From CAZYMI01 sp964648505 (GTDB lineage Bacteria; Pseudomonadota; Alphaproteobacteria; Micavibrionales; Micavibrionaceae), in the NCBI GenBank assembly GCA_964648505.1, contig CAZYMI010000003.1, positions 62,001 through 126,000 on the forward strand: 64,000 nucleotides of DNA. The letters are read 5' to 3'. The notes beneath the pieces are model-generated. The model saw only the letters and a list, made by a program, of their open reading frames with translations, did no database searches and was not told where the DNA came from. How positions within the stretch are numbered: the first letter of the stretch is position 1; every line of letters starts with the position of its first letter. Positions 26,842 through 35,662 of the stretch are shown here, piece after piece. Both the position numbers and the translations under genes were made by a program.

Positions 26842-28102
26842 ATGATGTTTCTTCCATATTCGTAGTTAATCCTGATGCTAAATCACACAGCCCACGTAAG
26901 CTGATCTGACCCGTATAATTTCCAAATAATATATGACCTTTCTTATGACACCAGTTTTTTTGTGCTACCTGCCAACAGCTTTCTATAGCTTCATTATAAA
27001 CTGGCAGGGCTTGTGGCCATTTTGTCACATAAATTGATTGTATATCAGCAGTAAAACCAAAAAGATCAATGAAATCTTTATGAATTTTTTGTTTAATATC
27101 TTCATCTGCGAGATTAACATCAGAAACTGCTTGCGTTCCACCATACATAAAACTAAGCGAAACTAAATCTTGAGTATGAACGCGGTTGGGAAAGGCTGAT
27201 GAATTAAACAAAACCCCCAAAGCATCTAAAGCAGCATCACCTGCTTTTAATACACCCACACCTTCAGATAAAAACTGCTTGTTTTTATTAGCAAAAACAG
27301 TTGCTGAGACTAGCGGTGCATATTGAATTGCTGAAAGTGCTTGGGCAGTTATAGGGCAAGCCGCCTCAAGTAAACTGGCGGCTACATAAGCAGGGGTGCA
27401 TAAAATTATATTTGGATTATGCGGCAAGTGAGTAACGTAAGAATTCAATCTTACATCGGCATTTGGATGAGCAAGAACATACTCAGCCAACACTTTTGGA
27501 ATTTCACCCATACCCTTTTCTGGGGCTGTCATCGCTGGCTTAGAAGAAGATTTTTGCAAAGATATAAAGTGCGTTAGTAATGTCTTTGTATTTGAGACAG
27601 AAAGCTTAGGAAAAACAAGTTTCTGCAGAGCGTCACACGGCATACAGGCATAAATACCCTGCATTAAAGGGGTGATCAGCGCATGACGTCCTGCTGAGCC
27701 CAAATGATGATCTGCCCAATCCTGCATTGTTTTGTGATCACGGCCTTTAGCTGTACATACACGCCAAATCGTAATAATCGTTTCAAATATTGTTAACGGA
27801 AATATGCGCAATTTTTTTCGCCGAAATATAAACTTGCGGCGCGTTTTTGATTGAATAACATTAATGCCAAGATCCTGACACAGCTTTGATATGGCATAAT
27901 CTGACCTAAATGAGTGCGCTGCTTTTTCCACCACACCTTCTTGGACACAATTTGTCGCGATCATTCCTCCTAAATAGGCGGACGCCTCATGCAAAGTTAT
28001 TTTGTACCCCGCTTGAAGTAAATAATACGCACAAAGAAGGCCGGATATACCCCCACCTATAATGGTTGCTTGCTTATAGGATGGGTCAAGCATACCAATC
28101 AT
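26828..28102 (-). CDS. hemY: FAD-dependent protoporphyrinogen/coproporphyrinogen oxidase-like (HemY type)
   Basis: The 424-residue flavoprotein has the N-terminal FAD motif IIGGGISGLLCAYYL (residues 14-28), followed by YLGGMI, and a C-terminal FAD segment GNYTGQISLRGLCDLASG. This matches the amine-oxidase/PPOX superfamily. Its position between hemN and hemH indicates oxidation of protoporphyrinogen IX to protoporphyrin IX. Most alphaproteobacteria use the unrelated HemJ, so a HemY-type enzyme is unusual. It is shorter and more divergent than typical HemY. It starts immediately after the hemN stop. Confidence 0.85.
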   Translation of the reverse strand: MIGMLDPSYKQATIIGGGISGLLCAYYLLQAGYKITLHEASAYLGGMIATNCVQEGVVEKAAHSFRSDYAISKLCQDLGINVIQSKTRRKFIFRRKKLRIFPLTIFETIITIWRVCTAKGRDHKTMQDWADHHLGSAGRHALITPLMQGIYACMPCDALQKLVFPKLSVSNTKTLLTHFISLQKSSSKPAMTAPEKGMGEIPKVLAEYVLAHPNADVRLNSYVTHLPHNPNIILCTPAYVAASLLEAACPITAQALSAIQYAPLVSATVFANKNKQFLSEGVGVLKAGDAALDALGVLFNSSAFPNRVHTQDLVSLSFMYGGTQAVSDVNLADEDIKQKIHKDFIDLFGFTADIQSIYVTKWPQALPVYNEAIESCWQVAQKNWCHKKGHILFGNYTGQISLRGLCDLASGLTTNMEETSYATK

Positions 28103-29473
28103 TTATATTGTCCGGCTAAAAATTTGTGTTTGCGGCTTATGTCTTTGAAGCCTTAGATCAAAAGCCATACAAATATTTCTGATAAAAGGTTTGCCTTTTT
28201 CTTTAACAAAAGCACCCTCTTCGTTCATTTCAATCAAATCGTCATTTTCGGCTTCTTGCAAAAGGGTTTTAAAAATATTGCAATCAAGCTCTTGAAGCCT
28301 GCTCCAAGAAAGTTTAAATTTTGTCATTAAATCAAGAATGACACGCCTCAGAATCAAGTCTTCGGGCGTTAGAATATGGCCGCGATACAAAGGAAGTTCG
28401 TGACGTTTAATTTTTTCTTCATAGGCGGATAATGATTTTTCATTTTGTGTAAAACAAGTCCAGGAATCTGAAATTGCTGATACACCAAGCCCAATTAGTG
28501 GTGAAACATGATAAGGAACATACCCCATAAAGTTACGAAATAATAATTCCTTAGAAGAAGCGATAAAAAGCGGATCATGCGGCAAGGCAAAATGATCCAT
28601 CCCGACTTCAACATAACCTGCCGCTTCAAGCAAAGACCTGCCATGTTCATAAAGTTTACGTTTACTTTGAGCTTTTGGTAAATCTGAGTCCTCAAAGCCG
28701 CGCTGACCTGTTTTACCAACCCAAGGAACATGGGCATAAGCGTAAAATGCGATGCGGTCAGGTCGCTGTTTTATGACGTGATCAATAGTTTGTTGAATGG
28801 TTGTCTCAGTTTGATGTGGTAATCCATATACAAGATCGAAATTTATACCTGTAAACCCCACATCTCGGGCCTGTGCGCACAAATCGGTTACCATTTCAAC
28901 TGATTGTTCGCGGTGAATGGCGCGCTGCACTTGTGGATCGTAATCTTGAATACCAAGACTAATACGTTTGAAGCCCAAACTAGCCATTACTTCTAAATGG
29001 GCCTTATGTGTTACACGGGGATCTGTTTCAAATGATAATTCTGAATCTTGAGTAAAAGAGACATCGCGCAAAATTGGATGTAAAAGATCTTCAAGCTCAT
29101 GCGGGGTAAGAAAAGTAGGTGTGCCACCACCCAAATGAATTTCTGACAATAAAAGCTTATCAAACCCAAGGTGTTTTTTATATAACATCCATTCTGCATG
29201 GACCATATTAATGTAATGTGATGCCTGCTCATGCTTGCGTGTAATAATTCTATTACACGCACAAAAAGTACATAACTTCTCGCAAAAAGGAATGTGAATA
29301 TAAAGCGCGGCGCCGCTCCCTGCTTCGCGACTATGCTCTATTTCATCCTCTAAAAATTTAAGCCATTTTTGTTCGCTTGGATTATCACACCAGTATGGAA
29401 CCGTTGGATAGCTAGTATAGCGAGGCCCCTGAACATCATATTTTTCAAGCAATTCCGTCATTATATTTTTCAT
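28103..29473 (-). CDS. hemN: Oxygen-independent coproporphyrinogen III dehydrogenase
   Basis: The 456-residue radical-SAM enzyme decarboxylates coproporphyrinogen III to protoporphyrinogen IX without oxygen. The N-terminal GPRYTSYPTVP and the cluster motif CEKLCTFCAC (three iron-sulfur ligands, near residues 64-73) are the HemN signature and separate it from HemW. GGGTPTFL and the HemN C-terminal domain are also present. Its ATG overlaps the hemE stop in an ATGA. No oxygen-dependent HemF is in the operon. Confidence 0.94.
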   Translation of the reverse strand: MKNIMTELLEKYDVQGPRYTSYPTVPYWCDNPSEQKWLKFLEDEIEHSREAGSGAALYIHIPFCEKLCTFCACNRIITRKHEQASHYINMVHAEWMLYKKHLGFDKLLLSEIHLGGGTPTFLTPHELEDLLHPILRDVSFTQDSELSFETDPRVTHKAHLEVMASLGFKRISLGIQDYDPQVQRAIHREQSVEMVTDLCAQARDVGFTGINFDLVYGLPHQTETTIQQTIDHVIKQRPDRIAFYAYAHVPWVGKTGQRGFEDSDLPKAQSKRKLYEHGRSLLEAAGYVEVGMDHFALPHDPLFIASSKELLFRNFMGYVPYHVSPLIGLGVSAISDSWTCFTQNEKSLSAYEEKIKRHELPLYRGHILTPEDLILRRVILDLMTKFKLSWSRLQELDCNIFKTLLQEAENDDLIEMNEEGAFVKEKGKPFIRNICMAFDLRLQRHKPQTQIFSRTI

Positions 29474-30534
29474 GACGCAATTCTTTCTGGCTGAAAGAAA
29501 TTACGAACAAGACGAACAAAATCGTATACATTTTCCTCACGCGCCTGCGGTGTTACACCATGGCCCAAACCACAAATCCACCCCTTGCGTAATTGTGCTG
29601 GCACATGGACCATCATTTCAAGATAGCTTTTCAAACGTTGGCGAAACAAATCATTGGGCAAAGTTAAATTGGTGGGATCAAAATTACCTTGAACAGAAAA
29701 TTTATGTCCAAATTTAAAAAAAACATCAGACATATTCTGATCATGATCAACACCAAACACATTGATTGGCAGTGCCGAAATAAGATCCCAGTGTGATAAT
29801 GTTGCTGCTTTAGCATAGTATATAATTGGCGTATCAGGATAAAAATCTCTAAACCCACTTATAAGCTTTAAGAGATGTGGGAAATATAAGTCACGATAAT
29901 GATCAAAGCTGATATCTCCGGCACAGCTTTCAAAAATTGAAACGGCGTCACAGCCTGCCTGCGCCTGTAACTTTAGATTTTCCAACAATAATGGTATCAA
30001 ACGATCCATAAAACCCTCAAAACGCCCATCATGTAGACCCGCACGCGCATCATCCAGATTGGCTTTATGCGATCCATGTACAGCAAATACATATAACGTC
30101 AAAGGCCCGCCTATAAAACTGATTAGATCTTTCTGAGGATTAAGCCGCGCACGCGTTTTTTGTAAAGCTTGTGCCTGAAAAAAAAGCAAATCAAGCGCGT
30201 TAGAGGGAACCGAATAACGCAATAAATCTTGTTTGGAACGAAGATGGTAAGAAAATTTTGGACCTGGATCAAAAATAAGATCAGGGCCCATCACTTCAAT
30301 AGGAAATAAAATATCTGAAAATAAAATGGCTGCATCAAAGTCAAATTCATTGACAGGACCTAGGGCAACTTCAGCGGCAAGATCAGAATTTTTACACAAA
30401 TCAACAAAACCGTGTTTGCGCCTTAAGGCCTGATAATGTTTATGGTATCGGCCTGCCTGACGCATCATCCAGATTGGTGGTGTCCCGGAATTTTGGCATC
30501 GAACTGCTTGTGAAAAAATATTATCAACCGCCAT
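29470..30534 (-). CDS. hemE: Uroporphyrinogen decarboxylase
   Basis: This enzyme removes four acetate carboxyls from uroporphyrinogen III. Signatures are PPIWMMRQAGRYHKHY with the anion-binding arginines (near residue 20), the catalytic Asp in LFSDILFP, and GCDAVSIFESCAG. The ATG at 30534 has AAAGG five bases upstream and gives 354 residues, the family length; a longer frame starts at 30576 but has no family-like extension. It overlaps the hemB end by 11 bases and the hemN start by four. Confidence 0.95.
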   Translation of the reverse strand: MAVDNIFSQAVRCQNSGTPPIWMMRQAGRYHKHYQALRRKHGFVDLCKNSDLAAEVALGPVNEFDFDAAILFSDILFPIEVMGPDLIFDPGPKFSYHLRSKQDLLRYSVPSNALDLLFFQAQALQKTRARLNPQKDLISFIGGPLTLYVFAVHGSHKANLDDARAGLHDGRFEGFMDRLIPLLLENLKLQAQAGCDAVSIFESCAGDISFDHYRDLYFPHLLKLISGFRDFYPDTPIIYYAKAATLSHWDLISALPINVFGVDHDQNMSDVFFKFGHKFSVQGNFDPTNLTLPNDLFRQRLKSYLEMMVHVPAQLRKGWICGLGHGVTPQAREENVYDFVRLVRNFFQPERIAS

Positions 30535-31606
30535 AAGTGCCTTTTTTAATATTCTGTGCAACATCATAGGCTGCATAACTTAAAATACCATCTGCGCCAG
30601 CACGTTTAAAAGCAAGCAAAGATTCAAACATTGTTTTTTCTTCGTCAAGCCAGCCATTGAGACCCGCGGCTTTAATCATGGCGTACTCACCACTTACTTG
30701 ATAGGCAAATGTAGGAACACTAAAATTCTGCTTAATTTTGGTAACCATATCAAGATAAGGCATGCCTGGCTTTACCATGACCATATCTGCCCCTTCTTTT
30801 ATATCCAAGGCAACTTCGCGCAACCCTTCAAGTTCATTGCCAGGATTCATCTGGTATGTTTTTTTATCGCCAACCAGTGCTCCCTTAGAACCTACAGCAT
30901 CGCGAAAAGGTCCATAAAAAGCGGAGGCGTATTTTACTGCATAAGACATGAGCATAACATCAGTAAATCCTCTTCTCTCAAGTGCATTCCTGATAACACC
31001 GATACGGCCATCCATCATATCAGAAGGGGCCAGAATATCGCATCCGGCTTCTGCTTGGATAAGGGATTGCTGTACAAGAAGTTCAACTGTTTTATCATTT
31101 TCAACATATCCATTTTCATCAAGCACCCCATCATGGCCATGGCTGGTATAAGGATCAAGGGCAACATCACATAAAATGCCAATATCTAGTTTTGCTGCGC
31201 GAATAGCCCTAACTGTACGGCAAATCAAATTATCTGGATTAAAAGCTTCTGTACCATTTACATTTTTTTTATCAGGATCAATTTGTGGAAATAGCGCTAA
31301 ACAAGGAATGCCAATTTCACAGGCGCGGACCGCCTGCTCAACAATCAAATCAATGCTTAAACGCTCAACACCAGGCATAGAGGCAATAGGGCTGCGCCTT
31401 AACGCCCCATCAGTAACAAAAAGTGGCCAGATGAGATCTTCTACATTCAAGTGATTTTCCTGCAGCATACGACGCGACCAATTATGTCGACGCGGCCTGC
31501 GCATGCGTACAGAAGGAAACCCGGGTTCTGCTATTTGCAGCTCGATTTTATCAATCTGCTTTTTTTGATTCATATTGATCACTTCTAATTTTGCTTCATT
31601 TTGCAT
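30524..31606 (-). CDS. hemB: Delta-aminolevulinic acid dehydratase (porphobilinogen synthase)
   Basis: The 360-residue enzyme joins two 5-aminolevulinate molecules into porphobilinogen. The Schiff-base lysine motif MVMVKPGMPYLD and the second active-site lysine region MSYAVKYASAFYGPFRDA are intact. The metal region CDVALDPYTSHGHDG has Asp/His where zinc enzymes have three cysteines, suggesting a magnesium-type enzyme. The ATG at 31606 has AAGGTGG four bases upstream and overlaps the hemC-hemD stop by 11 bases. Confidence 0.95.
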   Translation of the reverse strand: MQNEAKLEVINMNQKKQIDKIELQIAEPGFPSVRMRRPRRHNWSRRMLQENHLNVEDLIWPLFVTDGALRRSPIASMPGVERLSIDLIVEQAVRACEIGIPCLALFPQIDPDKKNVNGTEAFNPDNLICRTVRAIRAAKLDIGILCDVALDPYTSHGHDGVLDENGYVENDKTVELLVQQSLIQAEAGCDILAPSDMMDGRIGVIRNALERRGFTDVMLMSYAVKYASAFYGPFRDAVGSKGALVGDKKTYQMNPGNELEGLREVALDIKEGADMVMVKPGMPYLDMVTKIKQNFSVPTFAYQVSGEYAMIKAAGLNGWLDEEKTMFESLLAFKRAGADGILSYAAYDVAQNIKKGTYGG

Positions 31607-33125
31607 TGATCCACCTTATAAATTCATCATAACTAGGAAAAACAGCCAAAGGGCCAACATTTTTCTTTTTTAAAATTTCAGCAGTACGACCCGCGCCACA
31701 AGCATGCAGTTTAATATGCCCTGCATATTCGGCAAAGCGCATATATTGGGTATCGCTAACCCACCAGGCAATAGCTGCATCCTTCAGCTTCTCTATAAGA
31801 GCAGGAGCAGGATTTGAAACAAGCCTATACACTGAAACGACATCACCATAATCCCAGTGACGTGCCGCCTGTTCATGGGTATAAACGGTCATATCTGTTA
31901 AAGATGGCAGCCCTAAAACAGGTTCACACATTGTTTGCTTTATAAAATTAAACCCAAACCCATCTGCGCACCCTTCCACCCATATTCCTTTTTTTGCAAG
32001 TTTTTTCCAGCTTGAAACACCGCTGACCCACACGCGTGTTTGCGCTGCAAGATGTGAAGGAACCGCACGAGAATGGGCAATAAAAGCTACAGGTTTATGC
32101 TGAAGTGGTGTTGCAAGTTCTTCAACCTCGAAAGACTGATCGCTGTTTTTCATGCCGTCCCATACCGAACCTGAAACCTTAAATTCAGGTTTCTGCCATC
32201 TATTTTCATTGATGGACAAACCCTGCTCAGTTTCACCGCGTATAATCATGATATCTTGGGCAAGATTGGGTACGGTTACTTTTGTTGCTCCAAATTTCTG
32301 ATGACAACCACCGCCATGGCTGATCAAAATATTTCTTTCATCAAGAACTGCTTTTTCTGTGTTTTTATCGTGTACCGATTTGAATATTTCAAGAATATCG
32401 TCACGGTCCTCGCAGGCCTCAACACAAATAACCCCTTGCCCGGGTGCAGCAGGGCAAACAGTCAGAGGAGCAACCATCCACCTAATACCTTTGAGCAGCG
32501 GTGCAATCTGTTCCCTGCCTTGTGCATCACAAAAAAGTCTGGATAATCCTGCAAGCGCAAGTGCAATCGCTGAGATTCCACCATCCTGACGATGAAGCTT
32601 CTCAATGCGGGTATTCGCATTACCCCTTAAGGAAACAGCTCGAACATTTACTTTTTTAGAGCCTATTACAGGCAGTGCCTCCATCAAAAATTCAGGAAGC
32701 AAAGTCATGCGTCTGGGAGACGAAGTGCCTAAAATAATGTCTTGTTCTGAGTGAAGATGATTGAGAATGTCTGGATGAAATAAAATAACATCTCTTGGAT
32801 TGTCTCGCTGTAGTAACGCAGCAGTTTTAATTCCTATGGGCCTTTTTGTACCCAGATCCTTAAAAGAATGAATAGTACAATCAACTTTATGGGTCAGTAA
32901 TTGCTCATCAAGTTCATGAGTAAAAACGCCTACCTGCCCCATCTGCCATATCGGGGTTGTTTTATCTTTATCACCACTTGATAAAATGCCGCAAATTTCG
33001 AATTCAATTTCAGGGTAATGTTGCTGCACATGCGCTATCACACGCCTTGTTTGCGCAAGCGCCATCATCGATGTACGCGTGCCAATGCGAACAACTCTTT
33101 TACGATCAGGCTTTTTGACGTTCAT
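31596..33125 (-). CDS. hemC: Hydroxymethylbilane synthase fused to a uroporphyrinogen-III synthase-like domain
   Basis: Residues 11-340 are HemC: RIGTRTSMMALAQT at the N-terminus, catalytic Asp90 in IHSFKD, LGTSSPRR, LRGNANTR, and the dipyrromethane cofactor cysteine Cys274 in GGGCHQKFGA. Residues from about 345 to 509 form a second domain (FIAHSRAVPSHLA to VFPSYDEFIRWI). It has the size and position of uroporphyrinogen-III synthase, HemD, which is otherwise missing from the operon. HemD sequences diverge strongly, so that half is assigned mainly by context. The ATG at 33125 overlaps the hemA end by 20 bases; the longer frame to 33215 lies inside hemA. Confidence 0.88.
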   Translation of the reverse strand: MNVKKPDRKRVVRIGTRTSMMALAQTRRVIAHVQQHYPEIEFEICGILSSGDKDKTTPIWQMGQVGVFTHELDEQLLTHKVDCTIHSFKDLGTKRPIGIKTAALLQRDNPRDVILFHPDILNHLHSEQDIILGTSSPRRMTLLPEFLMEALPVIGSKKVNVRAVSLRGNANTRIEKLHRQDGGISAIALALAGLSRLFCDAQGREQIAPLLKGIRWMVAPLTVCPAAPGQGVICVEACEDRDDILEIFKSVHDKNTEKAVLDERNILISHGGGCHQKFGATKVTVPNLAQDIMIIRGETEQGLSINENRWQKPEFKVSGSVWDGMKNSDQSFEVEELATPLQHKPVAFIAHSRAVPSHLAAQTRVWVSGVSSWKKLAKKGIWVEGCADGFGFNFIKQTMCEPVLGLPSLTDMTVYTHEQAARHWDYGDVVSVYRLVSNPAPALIEKLKDAAIAWWVSDTQYMRFAEYAGHIKLHACGAGRTAEILKKKNVGPLAVFPSYDEFIRWINAK

Positions 33126-34380
33126 GCGGGATATCGATCTTTTCCAAGAAGCCTGACAAACGCACAAGTTTTTCAGGCGCAAGTGTTTCAAAAACATTAA
33201 ATAAAGCAGACACAAGATAGGCGATATCCTGATCCGAATGAAAAGGCGATGGCGTTAACCGCATACGTTCTGTGCCCCATGGCACAGTTGGGTAATTTAA
33301 CGGCTGAACATAAATATTATGACTGTATAAAAGCATATCTGTCATTTTACGGCACAAAGCTGCATCCCCAACAATCACAGGTATAATATGACTTGGCGTT
33401 TCTAGATGGGGAATGCCCGCGCGCAAAAGTTCACTTTTCAATTTTCTGACACGATTTTGATGCTGATGACGCAAGTCATCTTTCGTCATTAAATATTCTA
33501 TATTCGTACGTGCTGCAGCACACACAGCCGGCGGAAGTGATGTTGTAAAAATAAACCCGGAGCCATAACTTCGAATAGCGTCGATCATTACATGATCACC
33601 TGCAACATAACCGCCTATAACCCCATAAGCCTTACCCAGCGTACCGTTAATAAAATCAATACGATCGGCCAGGCCATCACGCTGCGCTATACCGGCACCT
33701 TTGGAGCCGTATAACCCCACAGCATGAACTTCATCCAGATAAACCAGCGCCTGATATTCAGACGCCAAAGCTACAACCTGACCTAAAGGAGCGATTGTAC
33801 CGTCCATTGAGTAAACCGATTCAAGCACAATAACTTTAGGTGTATTTTTAGGCATGTCCTGAAGAAGTTGCGCAAGATGATCAACATCGTTATGCCGCCA
33901 AATTAACTTCCGGCAGCCGCTATGACGAATACCTTGAATAATAGAGGCGTGATTTTTTTCATCAGAAAGAAAAATACAATCCGGCATTATTTTACCAAGC
34001 GTCATGAGCGAGGTCTGATTTGCAACATAGCCAGAAGAAAAAACAAGCGACGCTTCTTTCGCATGTAATTTGGCAATTGTTTCTTCAAGTAAAATATGTT
34101 CGTGGGATGTGCCTGATATATTGCGTGTTCCGCCAGCGCCAATACCATATTTTTGGGCGCTCTCACAAAATATTTCTATCGCTTTGGCATTTTGGCTCAT
34201 GCCCAGATAATCATTACTGCACCAAACGGTGACAGGCATTTGTGTGTAATTACAAGGACGGTAAATGGCTTTAGGATATTGCCCTGCAACGCGTTCAATA
34301 TCAGCAAAGCGCCGATAATTGCCTGAAGTTTTTAAAATATCGATTTTTTGCTCGAAAAGAGCTTTATAATGAAGCGTCAT
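33106..34380 (-). CDS. hemA: 5-aminolevulinate synthase
   Basis: The 424-residue PLP enzyme condenses glycine with succinyl-CoA, the committed step of the C4 heme route characteristic of alphaproteobacteria. Signatures include WCSNDYLGMSQN, GAGGTRNISGTSHEH, LDEVHAVGLYG and the PLP lysine in GTLGKAYG near residue 248. The C-terminal MRLTPSPFH is typical of ALAS rather than KBL or BioF. The C-terminal end runs about 30 residues past the core. It is the first gene of the heme operon, with a 175-base AT-rich region upstream that probably holds the promoter. Confidence 0.96.
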   Translation of the reverse strand: MTLHYKALFEQKIDILKTSGNYRRFADIERVAGQYPKAIYRPCNYTQMPVTVWCSNDYLGMSQNAKAIEIFCESAQKYGIGAGGTRNISGTSHEHILLEETIAKLHAKEASLVFSSGYVANQTSLMTLGKIMPDCIFLSDEKNHASIIQGIRHSGCRKLIWRHNDVDHLAQLLQDMPKNTPKVIVLESVYSMDGTIAPLGQVVALASEYQALVYLDEVHAVGLYGSKGAGIAQRDGLADRIDFINGTLGKAYGVIGGYVAGDHVMIDAIRSYGSGFIFTTSLPPAVCAAARTNIEYLMTKDDLRHQHQNRVRKLKSELLRAGIPHLETPSHIIPVIVGDAALCRKMTDMLLYSHNIYVQPLNYPTVPWGTERMRLTPSPFHSDQDIAYLVSALFNVFETLAPEKLVRLSGFLEKIDIPHERQKA

Positions 34381-34555
34381 AATGCCTGTCTTAACGTGAA
34401 TCCCACAGCCATACCAGTGGTCTATGACTTAAAAATCATCCGGTAGTGCCCAATTTAAAAAAAACAATTATATTTATATAATTTTTTACATATAATTATT
34501 TATTATGAATACTGATTAATTTTACATTTTTATAAAGACTGACCTGGTCATAAAG

Positions 34556-35662
34556 TTACAAATGCTGTTCGATACGGCTTAGTAAAAATTCTTCCCATCG
34601 AAGTAAAACATCATCATGATAGAATTCTTTTGCCGACTGCGCGCTCCCTGCTGATAGCTGTAAACGTATATCTTTTGAACTCATCAATCTTTCGAGCGCT
34701 GCGGATAAAGCCTGCGCAGTCCGCTCACGCACCAAAAACCCATTTTGACCATCAATAATCTGTTCATTAATACCAGTACAATCAGCAAAGCCTAGCACGG
34801 GAAGTCCGTGTGTTAACGCTTCTGCCAAGACAAGGCCAAAATTCTCAAAACGCGAGGGATGCACAAAAATTTGCGCCTTTATGTATTCCTCATCCATTTC
34901 GTGTGAAACGCCAGATAAAAATATTCTATCTTGAAGGTTATGTTCTATAATTTTTTGTTCGAGGTTTTTTCTCTCTGGCCCCTCGCCAATAATTTTCAAA
35001 TCCCAATCAGGGTGATTTTTTGCCAATATTGAAAACGAATCAATAAGAAGTGCGTATTCTTTCAAAGCAACCAGCCTGCCTACTGCCAAGATTATTTTTT
35101 GCTGATTTTCAGGGCCCGCAACATCGGATTTTACAAAATTTGATTGCACAAGATTCGAAAGAATATGCATTTTATTTCTCATGATCGCAGGGTAAAGATT
35201 CTTAATTCTTTGTGAAACGATTGTGATTGAATCCACAAATATGCACATTAAATTCATTGCCCAGAATTCTATAATTTTTTTCTTGTAATACTGTGGAACG
35301 GTATGTTCACTGAAAATAACTTTAATACCAGTGCCTAAAAGAGCTATCTGCAAGGGCACAAAAATACTGTGCATAAAAGCCACAACAATATCTGGCCTAT
35401 GCGCACAAATTGTCTGCCGAATTTTCCAGATAATACACGGTATACTCGTCCACGATGTTTTTTGATCTTTATTATTGTGAGCTAAGTTAAATATATGAAT
35501 ATGCTGATTAACCTTATAAAAACTTTTTTCACTTCTTTGATCTAAAGTTAGAATTGCAAGATCATGATTGCGATCATGCAGCTTATTTGCAAGATCAACA
35601 GTCAGTCTTTCAGCGCCGCCTGCTGAATGTGCGAGAGTTTTAATTGCAAAAATAATTTTCAT
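34556..35662 (-). CDS. Glycosyltransferase family 4 protein
   Basis: The 368-residue GT-B enzyme has the N-terminal acceptor-side motif SAGGAERLTVDLA (residues 13-25). The donor-side domain contains VGRLVALKEY and the retaining E-x7-E motif within FENFGLVLAEALTHGLP. It transfers a nucleotide-activated sugar, probably to cell-surface polysaccharide or lipid. Its start overlaps the GT2 gene by four bases, so the two work as a pair. The downstream 175-base spacer to hemA is very AT-rich. Confidence 0.85.
   Translation of the reverse strand: MKIIFAIKTLAHSAGGAERLTVDLANKLHDRNHDLAILTLDQRSEKSFYKVNQHIHIFNLAHNNKDQKTSWTSIPCIIWKIRQTICAHRPDIVVAFMHSIFVPLQIALLGTGIKVIFSEHTVPQYYKKKIIEFWAMNLMCIFVDSITIVSQRIKNLYPAIMRNKMHILSNLVQSNFVKSDVAGPENQQKIILAVGRLVALKEYALLIDSFSILAKNHPDWDLKIIGEGPERKNLEQKIIEHNLQDRIFLSGVSHEMDEEYIKAQIFVHPSRFENFGLVLAEALTHGLPVLGFADCTGINEQIIDGQNGFLVRERTAQALSAALERLMSSKDIRLQLSAGSAQSAKEFYHDDVLLRWEEFLLSRIEQHL

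Noticed and set aside
30698..31174. 158-codon frame antisense to hemB
   Set aside because: It is fully contained in a well-conserved hemB, has no recognisable domain and reflects codon bias of the real gene.
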